Origin: Sodaliphilus pleomorphus
GTDB lineage: Bacteria > Bacteroidota > Bacteroidia > Bacteroidales > Muribaculaceae
Length of the DNA: 64,000 bases
Assembly: GCF_009676955.1 (NCBI RefSeq)
Contig: NZ_CP045696.1
Location: 496,001 to 560,000, forward strand
Direction: 5' to 3'
The position numbers were made by a program, and so were the translations under genes. Shown piece after piece: positions 22,166 through 30,221 of the stretch (positions within the stretch are counted from its first letter, which is position 1; the number at the start of each line of letters is the position of its first letter). The notes beneath the pieces were generated by a model. It was not told where the DNA came from. It worked only from the letters and a program-made list of their open reading frames with translations, and ran no database searches.

Positions 22166-22936
22166 TTAATGTTGAGATTCGGTGTTTTCTTCTCTTGCTG
22201 CCAGCTGCTTGCTGCGTTTCTTCTTGTAGTGCCTCACCACAAGGTAGACAACGATGAGCAGGATGAGGCCGTAGCCGGCTGCCTTGAGATACTCGTTGTA
22301 GTGCTCAAGGGCGTCGAAGAGCTGGGCATCGTCGGGCACAACCAGATACAGCATGTAGCCAAAGCCCGACAGCACAGCGTTCCACACACCGGCACCCAGG
22401 ATGGTGTAGACGCTGAACTTGAGGAAGTTCATCTTCGACATGCCAGCCGGGATTGAAATGAGATGCCTCACTGCTGGCAGAAGACGGCCCAGGAAGATGG
22501 CAACGCTGCCCTTGCGCTGGAAGTAGTCCTCGGCATGCCTGAGCTTGTCGCTGTTGAGCATGAACATGTGCCCCACCTTGCTGTCGGCAAAGGCGTAGAT
22601 GAGCGGGCGCCCTATGATCATCGAGAGCACATAGTTGACAATCGACCCCACGTAGGCGCCCACAGTGGCAGTGACCATGACCATGAAAATCTCGAGCTGG
22701 CTGTGAGCCTGCAACGAGAAGTAGGCTGCCGGCGGCACCACCACCTCGCTGGGCAGGGGCACTATCGAGCTCTCGATGCCCATGAGCAAGGCGATGACGG
22801 CATAGGTCATGTGCTCCTTGTACCACTCATAGAGATCACGGGCGCTAAAACTATAGTTGGCTGCACAATAAGCAATCGCAGCAACGACGGCCACAAGCAA
22901 GACGACAGCAATGGTGAGCTTATAATGTTTCTTCAT
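22166..22936 (-). CDS. DedA-family membrane protein
   Basis: The 256-residue protein has an N-terminal membrane segment. The DedA/SNARE-associated core follows: YAVIALLMGIESSIVPLPSEVVVPPAAY, VGAYVGSIVNYVLSMIIGR, and the conserved re-entrant motif FLGRLLPAVRHLISIPAGMSKM near residues 140-162. The tail is basic (RHYKKKRSKQLAAR). Family members act in proton-dependent undecaprenyl-phosphate or phospholipid translocation. A -7-like TACTTTTG on the minus strand lies at 22963-22970, 27 bp upstream, but without a good -33. Confidence 0.92.
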   Translation of the reverse strand: MKKHYKLTIAVVLLVAVVAAIAYCAANYSFSARDLYEWYKEHMTYAVIALLMGIESSIVPLPSEVVVPPAAYFSLQAHSQLEIFMVMVTATVGAYVGSIVNYVLSMIIGRPLIYAFADSKVGHMFMLNSDKLRHAEDYFQRKGSVAIFLGRLLPAVRHLISIPAGMSKMNFLKFSVYTILGAGVWNAVLSGFGYMLYLVVPDDAQLFDALEHYNEYLKAAGYGLILLIVVYLVVRHYKKKRSKQLAAREENTESQH

Positions 22937-22981
22937 AAAAAAATTATTCTTAGATGATAACGCAAAAGTAGTAAAAAAAGA

Positions 22982-23572
22982 TCAAAGCACATAACCTAAA
23001 CTGGCAAACATGTGCCCATAGGCCTGTGCCTTTTTCTCGAGCGGCAAGGGATAGGCCCGCGAGGTAGAAGGCATGCGATAGAACCAGAAGCGGTGGCCGC
23101 CGTAGTCGCAGGCCACCGGCACGCCTATCTTGGGCACGTCGACGCCCACCTTGCCGGCAATCACGCTCGAGGCCTTCTCGCCTGTTGTGACGATGGCCTG
23201 TATCGTGGGCTGCCGGTGCAGGAAGCTGGCCAGGTCGATGGTCTCTACAATTTCAAGATACTTGTCGCTTGCATTGTCCTTGAGTCGGCGCACACGTGCA
23301 GCAGTGTCCCACATGCCTATGTGCTTTTGCTCGAGAAAGCGCTTGATGGCAGGGAGCCGAAACTGCTTGTTGGCGTCGTCCCAAAACTGGTTTTTATTGT
23401 TGTAGAACACAATTCCCATCACGCGCCACATGTCGTTGATCTTGTTGGGGTAGAAAAACGGCATCGACCACCGCGAGCTCTTGGGCGGGAAAGTGCCGAG
23501 CATGAGCACACGGGTCTCAGGGGGCAGAAACGGTGGGAAAGGATGCGACTCTATCCTTATCTCTTCGCTCAT
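22982..23572 (-). CDS. Uracil-DNA glycosylase superfamily protein
   Basis: The 196-residue protein has the UDG-superfamily fold cues. The N-terminal motif LMLGTFPPKSSRWSMPFFYPN (roughly residues 23-43) corresponds to the water-activating/pyrimidine-binding loop. A WRVMG helix follows, and IQAIVTTGEKAS is the second core strand. It most resembles the single-domain families (MUG/TDG or hypoxanthine-type) common in Bacteroidales. It would remove deaminated or mispaired bases in DNA repair, with the exact base unclear. It is 18 bp downstream of the TSCPD gene and shares that operon. Confidence 0.75.
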   Translation of the reverse strand: MSEEIRIESHPFPPFLPPETRVLMLGTFPPKSSRWSMPFFYPNKINDMWRVMGIVFYNNKNQFWDDANKQFRLPAIKRFLEQKHIGMWDTAARVRRLKDNASDKYLEIVETIDLASFLHRQPTIQAIVTTGEKASSVIAGKVGVDVPKIGVPVACDYGGHRFWFYRMPSTSRAYPLPLEKKAQAYGHMFASLGYVL

Positions 23573-23590
23573 AGTGGATTGCTGTTTTTT

Positions 23591-23839
23591 TTATGGCATC
23601 TGCTTCAGGGCTTGTGCCAGCTGGTCGGGGCACGATGTGGGCTTGTTGCCGCACTTGATGCCCGCGAGTTTTGCAATTGCCTCTTCTCTACTCATGCCTT
23701 TCACAAGACGAGAGATGCCTTGCAGGTTGCCATTGCATCCGCCCGTAAAAGCTACATCCTGAATCACGCCGTTGTCGTCGACATCGAGGTCGATTTGCGA
23801 GGAGCAGGTGCCTTGTGTATAATATCTGTATTTTGCCAT
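23591..23839 (-). CDS. TSCPD-domain protein
   Basis: The start at 23839 gives 82 residues, the normal length of this small family. The upstream part of the open frame lacks family sequence. It begins YYTQGTCSSQIDLDVDDNG, has FTGGCNGNLQGISRLVKGM, and ends KCGNKPTSCPDQLAQAL with the name-giving TSCPD motif. Cysteines at about positions 12, 35, 63 and 70 could bind a metal. The same domain ends some ribonucleotide reductases. The free-standing protein has no established role. It lies between the Crp/Fnr regulator and the UDG-like gene. Confidence 0.88.
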   Translation of the reverse strand: MAKYRYYTQGTCSSQIDLDVDDNGVIQDVAFTGGCNGNLQGISRLVKGMSREEAIAKLAGIKCGNKPTSCPDQLAQALKQMP

Positions 23840-23862
23840 ACCAATTAAGAAATAAAACCACG

Positions 23863-24546
23863 TTAGCTGTCGTGCTTCATAAACCTGACCAGTGCACTGC
23901 GGTCGAGCACATTGATCGCCCCGGCGGCATGTGAAATCACTCCCCTGGCTTCGAGCTCGTCGATGGCATTCACCAGCGAGGTGCGCCTGGCGCCGAGCAA
24001 CATGCACAGGTCTTTCTGCTTGAAATGAAGCACAATATCATAGGAGCTGGGGCCTGTCAAGTACAAGATGAGCCTGGCCAGGCGCTCGGCAATCATGCCG
24101 CGTGACTGCGAGAGCAGGCTGTAGGTTTGCTTCTGCGACAGGTGGGAAAGGTAGTTTAAGATATTGAAGAGAAAGACCTCGTCGGACTGCAAGATGGTCA
24201 TGTAGTCGCACTTGCGCAACTGCAAGATGCCCGTGGTGCCCACAGCATACACATCGTAGGGATAATGTGTGTGACGCCCGAAGAGATAATTGGGCCCTAT
24301 CACGTTGGGGGCATCGACACGCTGGCTGACACTGAAACGCGACACTTCGCTCGCCGTCACTGCCCTCACCGTGCCCGAGACAATGAAACGCAAGTGGGTG
24401 CACTCCTCTCTGGCTTGAATGATGCGATCGCCATCCTTAAATTTCAAGAAATGAAACGGCAATTTTTCTATGAGGTTTTCAAGATGCTCGTGACTCACAC
24501 CTTGAAACAACGGGAGATTCATCAATTGTTCAAACATGTTGTCCAT
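23863..24546 (-). CDS. Crp/Fnr-family transcriptional regulator
   Basis: The 227-residue protein has an N-terminal cyclic-nucleotide-binding-like beta barrel (LPFHFLKFKDGDRIIQAREECTHLRFIVSGTVRA, residues about 29-62). A dimer helix follows near 125-150, then a C-terminal winged helix (KDLCMLLGARRTSLVNAIDELEARGVISH near residues 178-206). No FNR-type cysteine cluster is visible, so the signal is unknown. It heads a three-gene unit with the TSCPD and UDG-like genes. A TAATTTTG -7 element on the minus strand at 24585-24592 lies 39 bp upstream, without a clear -33. Confidence 0.9.
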   Translation of the reverse strand: MDNMFEQLMNLPLFQGVSHEHLENLIEKLPFHFLKFKDGDRIIQAREECTHLRFIVSGTVRAVTASEVSRFSVSQRVDAPNVIGPNYLFGRHTHYPYDVYAVGTTGILQLRKCDYMTILQSDEVFLFNILNYLSHLSQKQTYSLLSQSRGMIAERLARLILYLTGPSSYDIVLHFKQKDLCMLLGARRTSLVNAIDELEARGVISHAAGAINVLDRSALVRFMKHDS

Positions 24547-24647
24547 TGCGGCATTTCTCCTATGTTTTTTAACATTTCACGTTGCAAAATTAATAATTTA
24601 GGCGCATTTCACGATATGTTACAGGTTGAATTTAACTTAAATTATGC

Positions 24648-24679
24648 AAAAAGCGCCATTAGAAACACTCTAACGGCGC
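24648..24679 (-). terminator. Terminator after hisS
   Basis: On the minus strand GCGCCGTTAG and CTAATGGCGC form a 10-bp stem followed by TTTTT. It lies 28 bp past the hisS stop. Confidence 0.85.
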
Positions 24680-24706
24680 CATGATGGTGTGAAACGCGAC
24701 AAGAGA

Positions 24707-26068
24707 TCACTTCACCATGTCGACCACCTGGTCAAGCGAGAGATTGCTCTGCTCGCCCGTTTCCATATTTTTTAGGGTAATTGTGCCACTGGCCATTTCG
24801 GTCTCGCCCACCATTGCCACATAGGGCACATGCTTGCCGTTGGCATAGCTCAGCTGTTTCTTCATCTTAGCATTGTCGGGGAAAAGCTCGGCCGAGATGC
24901 CGCGGGCTCTCAACTGCATGACGTAGTGCAGGGAAGCCGCAGCCTCTTTCTGACCGAAGTTTACAAACAGCACCTTGGTCGAAGAAATGGTGTCGGAAGG
25001 ATACAAGTCGAGCGTGTTGAGCACATCATAGATGCGGTCGGCACCGAAACTGATGCCCACACCCGAAGTGCCAGGCATGCCGAAGACGCCAGTCAGGTTA
25101 TCATAGCGTCCGCCGCCAGTGATACTCCCCATCTCCACATCGCAAGCCTTCACCTCGAGAATGGTGCCGGTGTAGTAGTTCAAGCCTCTTGCAAGCGACA
25201 CATCAAGCTCGACAGTGGCCTTGAGGCCCAGCTGCTCGACATGGCCGAGCACAAAACGCAACTCCTCGACGCCCTTCTTGCCGGTTTCGCTCACAGCAAG
25301 GAGTTGCTCAAGCGTGTCGAGCTTCTGCGCATTAGAGCCCTTCAGGTTCAACAGCGGTTCAAGCTGGTCGACAGCCTCCTGGCTCAGGCCTTTCTCCTTG
25401 AGCTCCTCGTTCACATTGTCGATGCCTATCTTGTCGATCTTGTCGATAGCAACAGTGATGTCGACGAGCTTGTCGGGGGCACCTATCACATCGGCAATGC
25501 CACTGAGCACCTTGCGGTTGTTGACCTTGATGACAATGTTGACCCCGAAGCGCTTAAACACCTCGTCGATCATGGCCAAGAGTTCAATCTCGTTGATGAG
25601 CGAGTCGCTGCCCACCACATCGGCATCGCACTGGTAAAACTCGCGATAGCGGCCTTTCTGCGGGCGGTCGGCACGCCACACGGGCTGAATCTGGAAGCGC
25701 TTGAACGGGAACTGCAGCTCGTCGCGGTGCATGACCACATAGCGGGCAAAAGGCACCGTCAAGTCGTAGCGCAAGCCCTTCTCGCTGATGCAGGGAATCA
25801 TGTGGACGTGGTCGCGGCTGGAAAGCAGCTCGCCAGGCACCTTCTTGAGGTAGTCGCCGCTGTTGAGCACCTTGAACAAGAGCTTGTCGCCCTCGTCGCC
25901 ATACTTGCCCATCAGCGTCGACAAGTTCTCCATAGCCGGAGTCTCGATCTGCTGATAACCATAGAGGAGAAACACATCTTTGATAGTGTTGAAAATATAA
26001 TTGCGCTTCGCCATTTGGATTGGCGAGAAGTCTCTTGTACCCTTAGGAATTGTAGGTTTTTGTGCCAT
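24707..26068 (-). CDS. hisS: Histidyl-tRNA synthetase
   Basis: The 453-residue class II synthetase charges tRNA-His. Signatures are KGTRDFSP at the N-terminus, motif 2 ([32 protein letters not shown]), and the histidine-specific blocks [15 protein letters not shown] and GGGRYDNL. The C-terminal anticodon-binding domain follows from about residue 360 ([32 protein letters not shown]). Its promoter lies inside a repeated palindromic element. Confidence 0.97.
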   Translation of the reverse strand: MAQKPTIPKGTRDFSPIQMAKRNYIFNTIKDVFLLYGYQQIETPAMENLSTLMGKYGDEGDKLLFKVLNSGDYLKKVPGELLSSRDHVHMIPCISEKGLRYDLTVPFARYVVMHRDELQFPFKRFQIQPVWRADRPQKGRYREFYQCDADVVGSDSLINEIELLAMIDEVFKRFGVNIVIKVNNRKVLSGIADVIGAPDKLVDITVAIDKIDKIGIDNVNEELKEKGLSQEAVDQLEPLLNLKGSNAQKLDTLEQLLAVSETGKKGVEELRFVLGHVEQLGLKATVELDVSLARGLNYYTGTILEVKACDVEMGSITGGGRYDNLTGVFGMPGTSGVGISFGADRIYDVLNTLDLYPSDTISSTKVLFVNFGQKEAAASLHYVMQLRARGISAELFPDNAKMKKQLSYANGKHVPYVAMVGETEMASGTITLKNMETGEQSNLSLDQVVDMVK

Positions 26069-26094
26069 TTCTTTTATATATTGTTTTTCTTGTG

Positions 26095-26125
26095 CAAAGT
26101 TACTGCAAGTCGAGCGAAATGCAAA
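26095..26125 (-). promoter_or_regulatory. hisS promoter embedded in a repeat
   Basis: On the minus strand TTTG (-33), a 19-nt spacer and TAACTTTG (-7) lie 27 bp upstream of hisS. Both elements are part of repeat unit 26095-26174. Confidence 0.65.
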
Positions 26126-26259
26126 ATCAATAACTTGTTTTTGATTTTTGCATTCCCGAGACGCAGCGTAACTTATCCAAAGTTACTGCAAGTCGAGCGA
26201 AATGCAAAATCGGGGGGGAACTTGTTTTTGATTTTTGCATTCCCGAGACGCAGCGTAAC
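26095..26259. repeat. Two tandem ~80-bp palindromic repeats carrying promoter elements
   Basis: Unit 1 (26095-26174) and unit 2 (26178-26259) are nearly identical, differing mainly at the loop (AATAA in one, a G-run GGGGGGGAA in the other). Each unit starts CAAAGTTACTGCAAGTCGAG and ends GACGCAGCGTAAC. The inner arms ATGCAAAATC and GATTTTTGCAT are inverted, so each unit can fold into a hairpin. The left half of each unit contains a -33/-7 pair reading leftwards (second pair at 26178-26208). Confidence 0.9.
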
Positions 26260-26288
26260 ACTCTATATCCAACGTTCAAGACAAGATC

Positions 26289-26966
26289 TCAGTCGCGTCG
26301 GTTACCAAAGAAAATCATTGCATAGTATACCAGCGTGGCAAGCGAACCCAGGGCAGCGACCACATAGGTGTAGGCAGCCGAGCGCAAGGCGTCTTTGGCC
26401 ATCGCGGTTGTTTCGCCTTGTGTGATACCCGACCGTTCAAGCCACTGAATGGCACGGCGGCTGGCGTCGATCTCGACCGGCAAGGTGATGAAACTAAACA
26501 GTGTGGTGACAGCAAACAGTGCCACCCCAATGCCCAAAACGGCCGGGAACACCTGCACCAGCAGGATGCCTGCAAGAATAACCCAAGTGACCCACTGGCT
26601 TGCAAACTCGACCGCCGGCACCAGTGCCGTGCGCAACCGCAACGGGCCGTAGCCAGTGGCATGCTGCACGGCATGGCCGCACTCGTGAGCTGCCACGGCG
26701 GCCGCGGCAACGCTATTGGCCTCATACACACCCTCGCTCAAGTTGACTGTGAGATTGGAAGGATTGTAAAAATCGGTCAGGGTGCCACGTGTGCTTGTGA
26801 CCTGCACGCCGGCGATGCGATTGTCGCTGAGCATGCGCCGTGCCACATCCTGGCCACGCATGCCACCGCCAATGGGGATGCGGGAATACTTTTGGAACTT
26901 GCTTTTCAACGATTGTTGAACGGAATAGCTCAAAATCGTAATCGCAATAAAGATAAGGTATATCAT
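26289..26966 (-). CDS. YugP-like neutral zinc metallopeptidase
   Basis: The start at 26966 gives 225 residues and puts a membrane segment (MIYLIFIAITILSYSVQ) at the very N-terminus. The longer open frame upstream is a shadow of the GAF gene. The zinc site is AAHECGHAVQHATGY near residues 97-111, an HExxH variant with the third ligand expected further on. Three more hydrophobic segments follow (about 123-150 and 195-218). This is the Zn_peptidase_2 family of membrane peptidases with unknown substrates. It lies 83 bp after the fRMsr-like gene. Confidence 0.9.
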   Translation of the reverse strand: MIYLIFIAITILSYSVQQSLKSKFQKYSRIPIGGGMRGQDVARRMLSDNRIAGVQVTSTRGTLTDFYNPSNLTVNLSEGVYEANSVAAAAVAAHECGHAVQHATGYGPLRLRTALVPAVEFASQWVTWVILAGILLVQVFPAVLGIGVALFAVTTLFSFITLPVEIDASRRAIQWLERSGITQGETTAMAKDALRSAAYTYVVAALGSLATLVYYAMIFFGNRRD

Positions 26967-27049
26967 AGCTTTCTTTTTTTTAGATTGAAGAACTTGCAAA
27001 AGCCATGCCAGAGAATGCACACACAGGCAATACAGTTGCTGTAGCCGTG

Positions 27050-27535
27050 TCACAACAGCGGCTCGACGATGGCAGCAATCTTCTCCAGCCCCTCGCGGTC
27101 GGCCATGTCGAAGGCATCGAGACTGTCGCTGTCGACGTCGATCACTGCCACTACCCTGCCCTCGCGCACGACGGGAACCACAATCTCGGAGCGCGAGAGC
27201 GACGAGCAGGCAATGTGGCCCGGAAAGTTGTGCACATCGGGCACGATGAGCGTTGTGGCCATTGCCCAGGCTGTGCCACACACCCCCTTGCCACGAGCTA
27301 TCGTGTAGCAAGCGGGCGAGCCCTGAAACACATCGAGTTTCAACACATCGCCATCTACCCTGTAGAATCCCACCCACAAGTAGTGAGAAAACGTGTCGTT
27401 GAGCACGGCGGTGACATTGGCCAGAGCGCCCACCGGGTTGTCGACCCCGCTTATCAAGCTGGCGACTTGCTGAGCAGCCTGCCGGTAAAGCACGTGCTTG
27501 TGGGCAGCACGAGAATTCGAAACTATATTTTCCAT
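27050..27535 (-). CDS. msrC: GAF-domain free methionine-R-sulfoxide reductase
   Basis: The 161-residue single GAF domain fits fRMsr. It has YLWVGFYRVDGDVLKLDVFQG, then two cysteines in CYTIARGKGVCGTAW (about residues 80 and 90) and the third in IACSSLSRSEIVVPV (about 114). These correspond to the three redox cysteines that reduce free Met-R-sulfoxide using thioredoxin. The C-terminus VIDVDSDSLDAFDMADREGLEKI is typical. It forms part of a local antioxidant group with rubredoxin and glutathione peroxidase. Confidence 0.9.
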   Translation of the reverse strand: MENIVSNSRAAHKHVLYRQAAQQVASLISGVDNPVGALANVTAVLNDTFSHYLWVGFYRVDGDVLKLDVFQGSPACYTIARGKGVCGTAWAMATTLIVPDVHNFPGHIACSSLSRSEIVVPVVREGRVVAVIDVDSDSLDAFDMADREGLEKIAAIVEPLL

Positions 27536-27602
27536 TTTATTCTTCTAAAGCTTGAGATCGCACACCAATGTGTGAGGAGTGTGCATTGCATGAAAACGCA
27601 AA

Positions 27603-27632
27603 ATTCCACACAAGCAAAGCGCCTGTGTGGAA
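27603..27632 (-). terminator. Probable terminator after rubredoxin
   Basis: ATTCCACACA and TGTGTGGAAT form a 10-bp stem with an 11-nt loop, 32 bp beyond the rubredoxin stop. The T-run that follows is short, so its strength is uncertain. Confidence 0.55.
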
Positions 27633-27664
27633 TGTGTGTGTGTGTGCTATGTGAGATAAAAATA

Positions 27665-27829
27665 TTATTCTTCTACAACACTGAACTCGTCCTTGCCAAC
27701 ACCACACAGGGGGCACAGCCAGCTATCGGGAAGATCTTCAAATGCTGTTCCTGCAGGGATATCGTTGTCAGGATCACCTACTGCCGGGTCATAAACGTAA
27801 CCACAAACATCGCAAATGTACTTTTTCAT
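27665..27829 (-). CDS. Rubredoxin
   Basis: This short gene encodes 54 residues. Both iron-binding knuckles are present: [12 protein letters not shown] (Cys at 6 and 9) and [13 protein letters not shown] (Cys at 39 and 42). The length and the central [19 protein letters not shown] are typical. Rubredoxins carry one Fe(Cys)4 and pass electrons to peroxide- or oxygen-detoxifying enzymes in anaerobes. It lies 71 bp downstream of the glutathione peroxidase gene, and a common transcript is possible. Confidence 0.96.
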   Translation of the reverse strand: MKKYICDVCGYVYDPAVGDPDNDIPAGTAFEDLPDSWLCPLCGVGKDEFSVVEE

Positions 27830-27900
27830 GTCTCAAAAAAAATTAAAATTAAACTAAAATGTGAACATAATAATGCCGAACGAGAAGTCGAGTCCCAGTT

Positions 27901-28446
27901 CTAAAGCAGGGCTTCGACTTGAGCCTCAACCTCCTTCATGTCGAGCGTGGGCTCGAAGCGGGCCACCACCTTGCCCTCACGGTCGATGAGGAACTTGGTG
28001 AAATTCCACTGTATGTCGTCGTGCTTGCGAGGCTCAGGATTGCTCTCGTTGTAGAGTTTCTCCATCACGGCTGCCAGCTTGGGGTCGTACTGGCCCACAA
28101 ATCCCTTCTGGCTCTTGAGCCAGGTGTAGAGCGGCAACTCGCCGGCCCCGTTCACGTCGCTTTTCTTGAATTGGGGGAAATCGGCACCAAACTTGAGCGT
28201 GCAGAACTCGTGTATCTCATCGTCGCTGCCAGGAGCCTGATGGCCAAACTGGTTGCAGGGGATGTCGAGTATCTCGAGACCCTTGTCCTTGAGGCGGTGA
28301 TACATGCTCTCGAGATCTTCGTATTGAGGCGTGAAACCGCAGCCTGTGGCCGTGTTCACCACCAGCAGCACCTTGCCTTTGTACTGAGCCAGGCTCACCG
28401 AGTTGCCCTTCTTGTCAAGCAAATTAAAATCATAAATAGTTGTCAT
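27901..28446 (-). CDS. Glutathione peroxidase-family protein
   Basis: The 181-residue thioredoxin-fold peroxidase has the catalytic Cys at residue 36 in NTATGCGFTPQYEDLE. The Gln is in IPCNQFGHQ near residue 65, and the Trp/Asn pair is in IQWNFTKFL. These form the peroxidatic site. As a Cys rather than selenocysteine enzyme it most likely uses thioredoxin to reduce hydroperoxides. A -7 element TATCTTTG on the minus strand at 28484-28491 lies about 38 bp upstream, without a clear -33. Confidence 0.94.
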   Translation of the reverse strand: MTTIYDFNLLDKKGNSVSLAQYKGKVLLVVNTATGCGFTPQYEDLESMYHRLKDKGLEILDIPCNQFGHQAPGSDDEIHEFCTLKFGADFPQFKKSDVNGAGELPLYTWLKSQKGFVGQYDPKLAAVMEKLYNESNPEPRKHDDIQWNFTKFLIDREGKVVARFEPTLDMKEVEAQVEALL

Positions 28447-28834
28447 AGCAGAAATAAAAAAAAATTACATTGTTTCAGAATGTCAAAGATAGGCACAAAA
28501 GTCAAAACTTCATCACATCTCAGCCTTAAAATTGCTTAAAGCGCACAAAAAAGCTAAGCGTAGGAGTGCATCGGGACTTTGACAGTTAGAGCGTAAAATC
28601 TTTTCTAATGAATTGTTGCACAGTTCATTTTTTTAGGAGCTTGCCGGTGTGGAAGTTAACAAACAGATAGTCACAAAAGCAGCGATGAACGCGTTTTACC
28701 GAAAGTTTAACAAAGGTTAATCCTTGCGACACCGAAAAATTAGCTACATTACTTTACCGTTTAAAGTATTGTACTACAACACGTTAACACAACAAACTGC
28801 CAAATTAAGAAAATTAGGCTTTTCAACTCCCAAA
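28447..28834. other. Intergenic stretch without a gene
   Basis: This AT-rich region lies between the divergent gpx and Nramp genes. I see only the gpx -7 element at 28484-28491 and no supportable reading frame or RNA fold. Confidence 0.5.
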
Positions 28835-28866
28835 GTTGAGTTCTTCGCAAAGATTAGCTAATTTTG
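28835..28866 (+). promoter_or_regulatory. Promoter of the Nramp transporter gene
   Basis: GTTG (-33), a 20-nt spacer and TAATTTTG (-7) lie 86 bp before the start codon. A second TAATTTTG at 28938-28945 is only 7 bp before the start and lacks a good -33. Confidence 0.6.
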
Positions 28867-28952
28867 CACTTGCCACTTGACTCTACAGCGCACAAAAATC
28901 ACTAAAGATAGTGAAGTGATAATCGGAATGAAAGTATTAATTTTGCAACACT

Positions 28953-30212
28953 ATGATCAATATTGTAAAAGAACTGAAATGCAGGACCCACCCACATGTG
29001 CTGGGTGGCCTCGACATTTTGCGCAACATAGGCCCCGGACTGCTGGTGACCGTGGGCTTTATCGACCCAGGCAACTGGGCAAGCAACTTTGCAGCCGGCT
29101 CCGAGTATGGCTACACCCTGCTGTGGGTGGTGACCCTGTCGACCATCATGCTCATCGCCCTGCAGCACAATGTGGCTCACCTGGGCATCGTCACGGGCCT
29201 GTGCCTGAGCGAGGCTGCCGTGAAGTACTCACCTCGCTGGGTGGGCAGGCCTATTGTGATCACGGCAGTACTGTCGAGCATATCGACCTCGCTGGCCGAG
29301 ATACTGGGTGGTGCCATCGCGCTGCAGATGCTCTTCGGCATACCCATCGTGTGGGGGTCGATACTCACTGTGGCAGCTGTGCTGATACTGCTATTCACCA
29401 ACTCCTATAAGAAAATAGAGCGTGCCATCATCTTCTTTGTGTCGATGATAGGGCTCTCATTCATCTACGAGCTGTTTCTCGTCGACACCGATTGGGTCGA
29501 GGCCACGCGTTGTGCTTTTGTGCCCAGCATTCCGCAGGGCTCGCTGCTCATCGTGATGAGCGTGCTGGGCGCCGTGGTGATGCCCCACAACCTGTTTTTG
29601 CACAGCGAGGTGGTGCAGAGCCGCGAGATAAACAAGCATGGCGACGAGCGCATAAGGCAGATGCTGAAATATGAGTTTGCCGACACGCTGTTCTCAATGC
29701 TCGTGGGCTGGGCCATCAACTCGGCTATGATATTGCTGGCCGCTACCACCTTCTACAGCCAAGGCACGCATGTAGAGGAGCTGGGGCAGGCGCAGGCCAT
29801 GTTGCAACCGCTGCTGGGCAACAACGCCGCCACCATCTTTGCCGTGGCGCTGCTGCTGGCGGGCATCTCGAGCACCATAACGAGCGGCATGGCGGCAGGC
29901 AGCATCTTTGCAGGGCTCTTCGGCGAGTCCTACAACGCCCACGACACCCACTCGGTGGTGGGCATACTCATCTCGCTGGGGGTGTCGCTGGTCATCATTT
30001 TTACCATAAGCGATCCCTTCCAAGGGCTGATCTACTCCCAGATGGCGCTGAGCATACAGCTGCCGTTCACCGTGTTTCTGCAAGTGAGCCTCACCTCGTC
30101 GAAGAAAGTGATGGGCAAATATGCCAACCGGCCGCTCAACACCATATTTCTCTACTCGCTGGCGGCCATCGTGACGTTGCTCAACATAGCCTTGTTTATC
30201 GAGAGCTTGTAG
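28953..30212 (+). CDS. Nramp-family divalent metal transporter
   Basis: The 419-residue protein has about eleven membrane segments. The first carries the Nramp metal-binding motif GLLVTVGFIDPGNWASNFAAG (the DPGN residues near 47-50). The sixth segment MSVLGAVVMPHNLFLHS near residues 205-221 supplies the MPHN motif. It imports Mn2+ or Fe2+ with protons across the inner membrane. No MntR/DtxR-type regulator is adjacent, though gpx and rubredoxin lie divergently upstream. The family assignment is firm; the metal is not. Confidence 0.95.
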   Translation: MINIVKELKCRTHPHVLGGLDILRNIGPGLLVTVGFIDPGNWASNFAAGSEYGYTLLWVVTLSTIMLIALQHNVAHLGIVTGLCLSEAAVKYSPRWVGRPIVITAVLSSISTSLAEILGGAIALQMLFGIPIVWGSILTVAAVLILLFTNSYKKIERAIIFFVSMIGLSFIYELFLVDTDWVEATRCAFVPSIPQGSLLIVMSVLGAVVMPHNLFLHSEVVQSREINKHGDERIRQMLKYEFADTLFSMLVGWAINSAMILLAATTFYSQGTHVEELGQAQAMLQPLLGNNAATIFAVALLLAGISSTITSGMAAGSIFAGLFGESYNAHDTHSVVGILISLGVSLVIIFTISDPFQGLIYSQMALSIQLPFTVFLQVSLTSSKKVMGKYANRPLNTIFLYSLAAIVTLLNIALFIESL

Positions 30213-30221
30213 CGGGCAGTG

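Noticed and set aside
26095..26259. Possible CRISPR array (two repeats near hisS)
   Set aside because: Only two units of about 80 bp with a 3-bp gap; no spacers and no cas genes.
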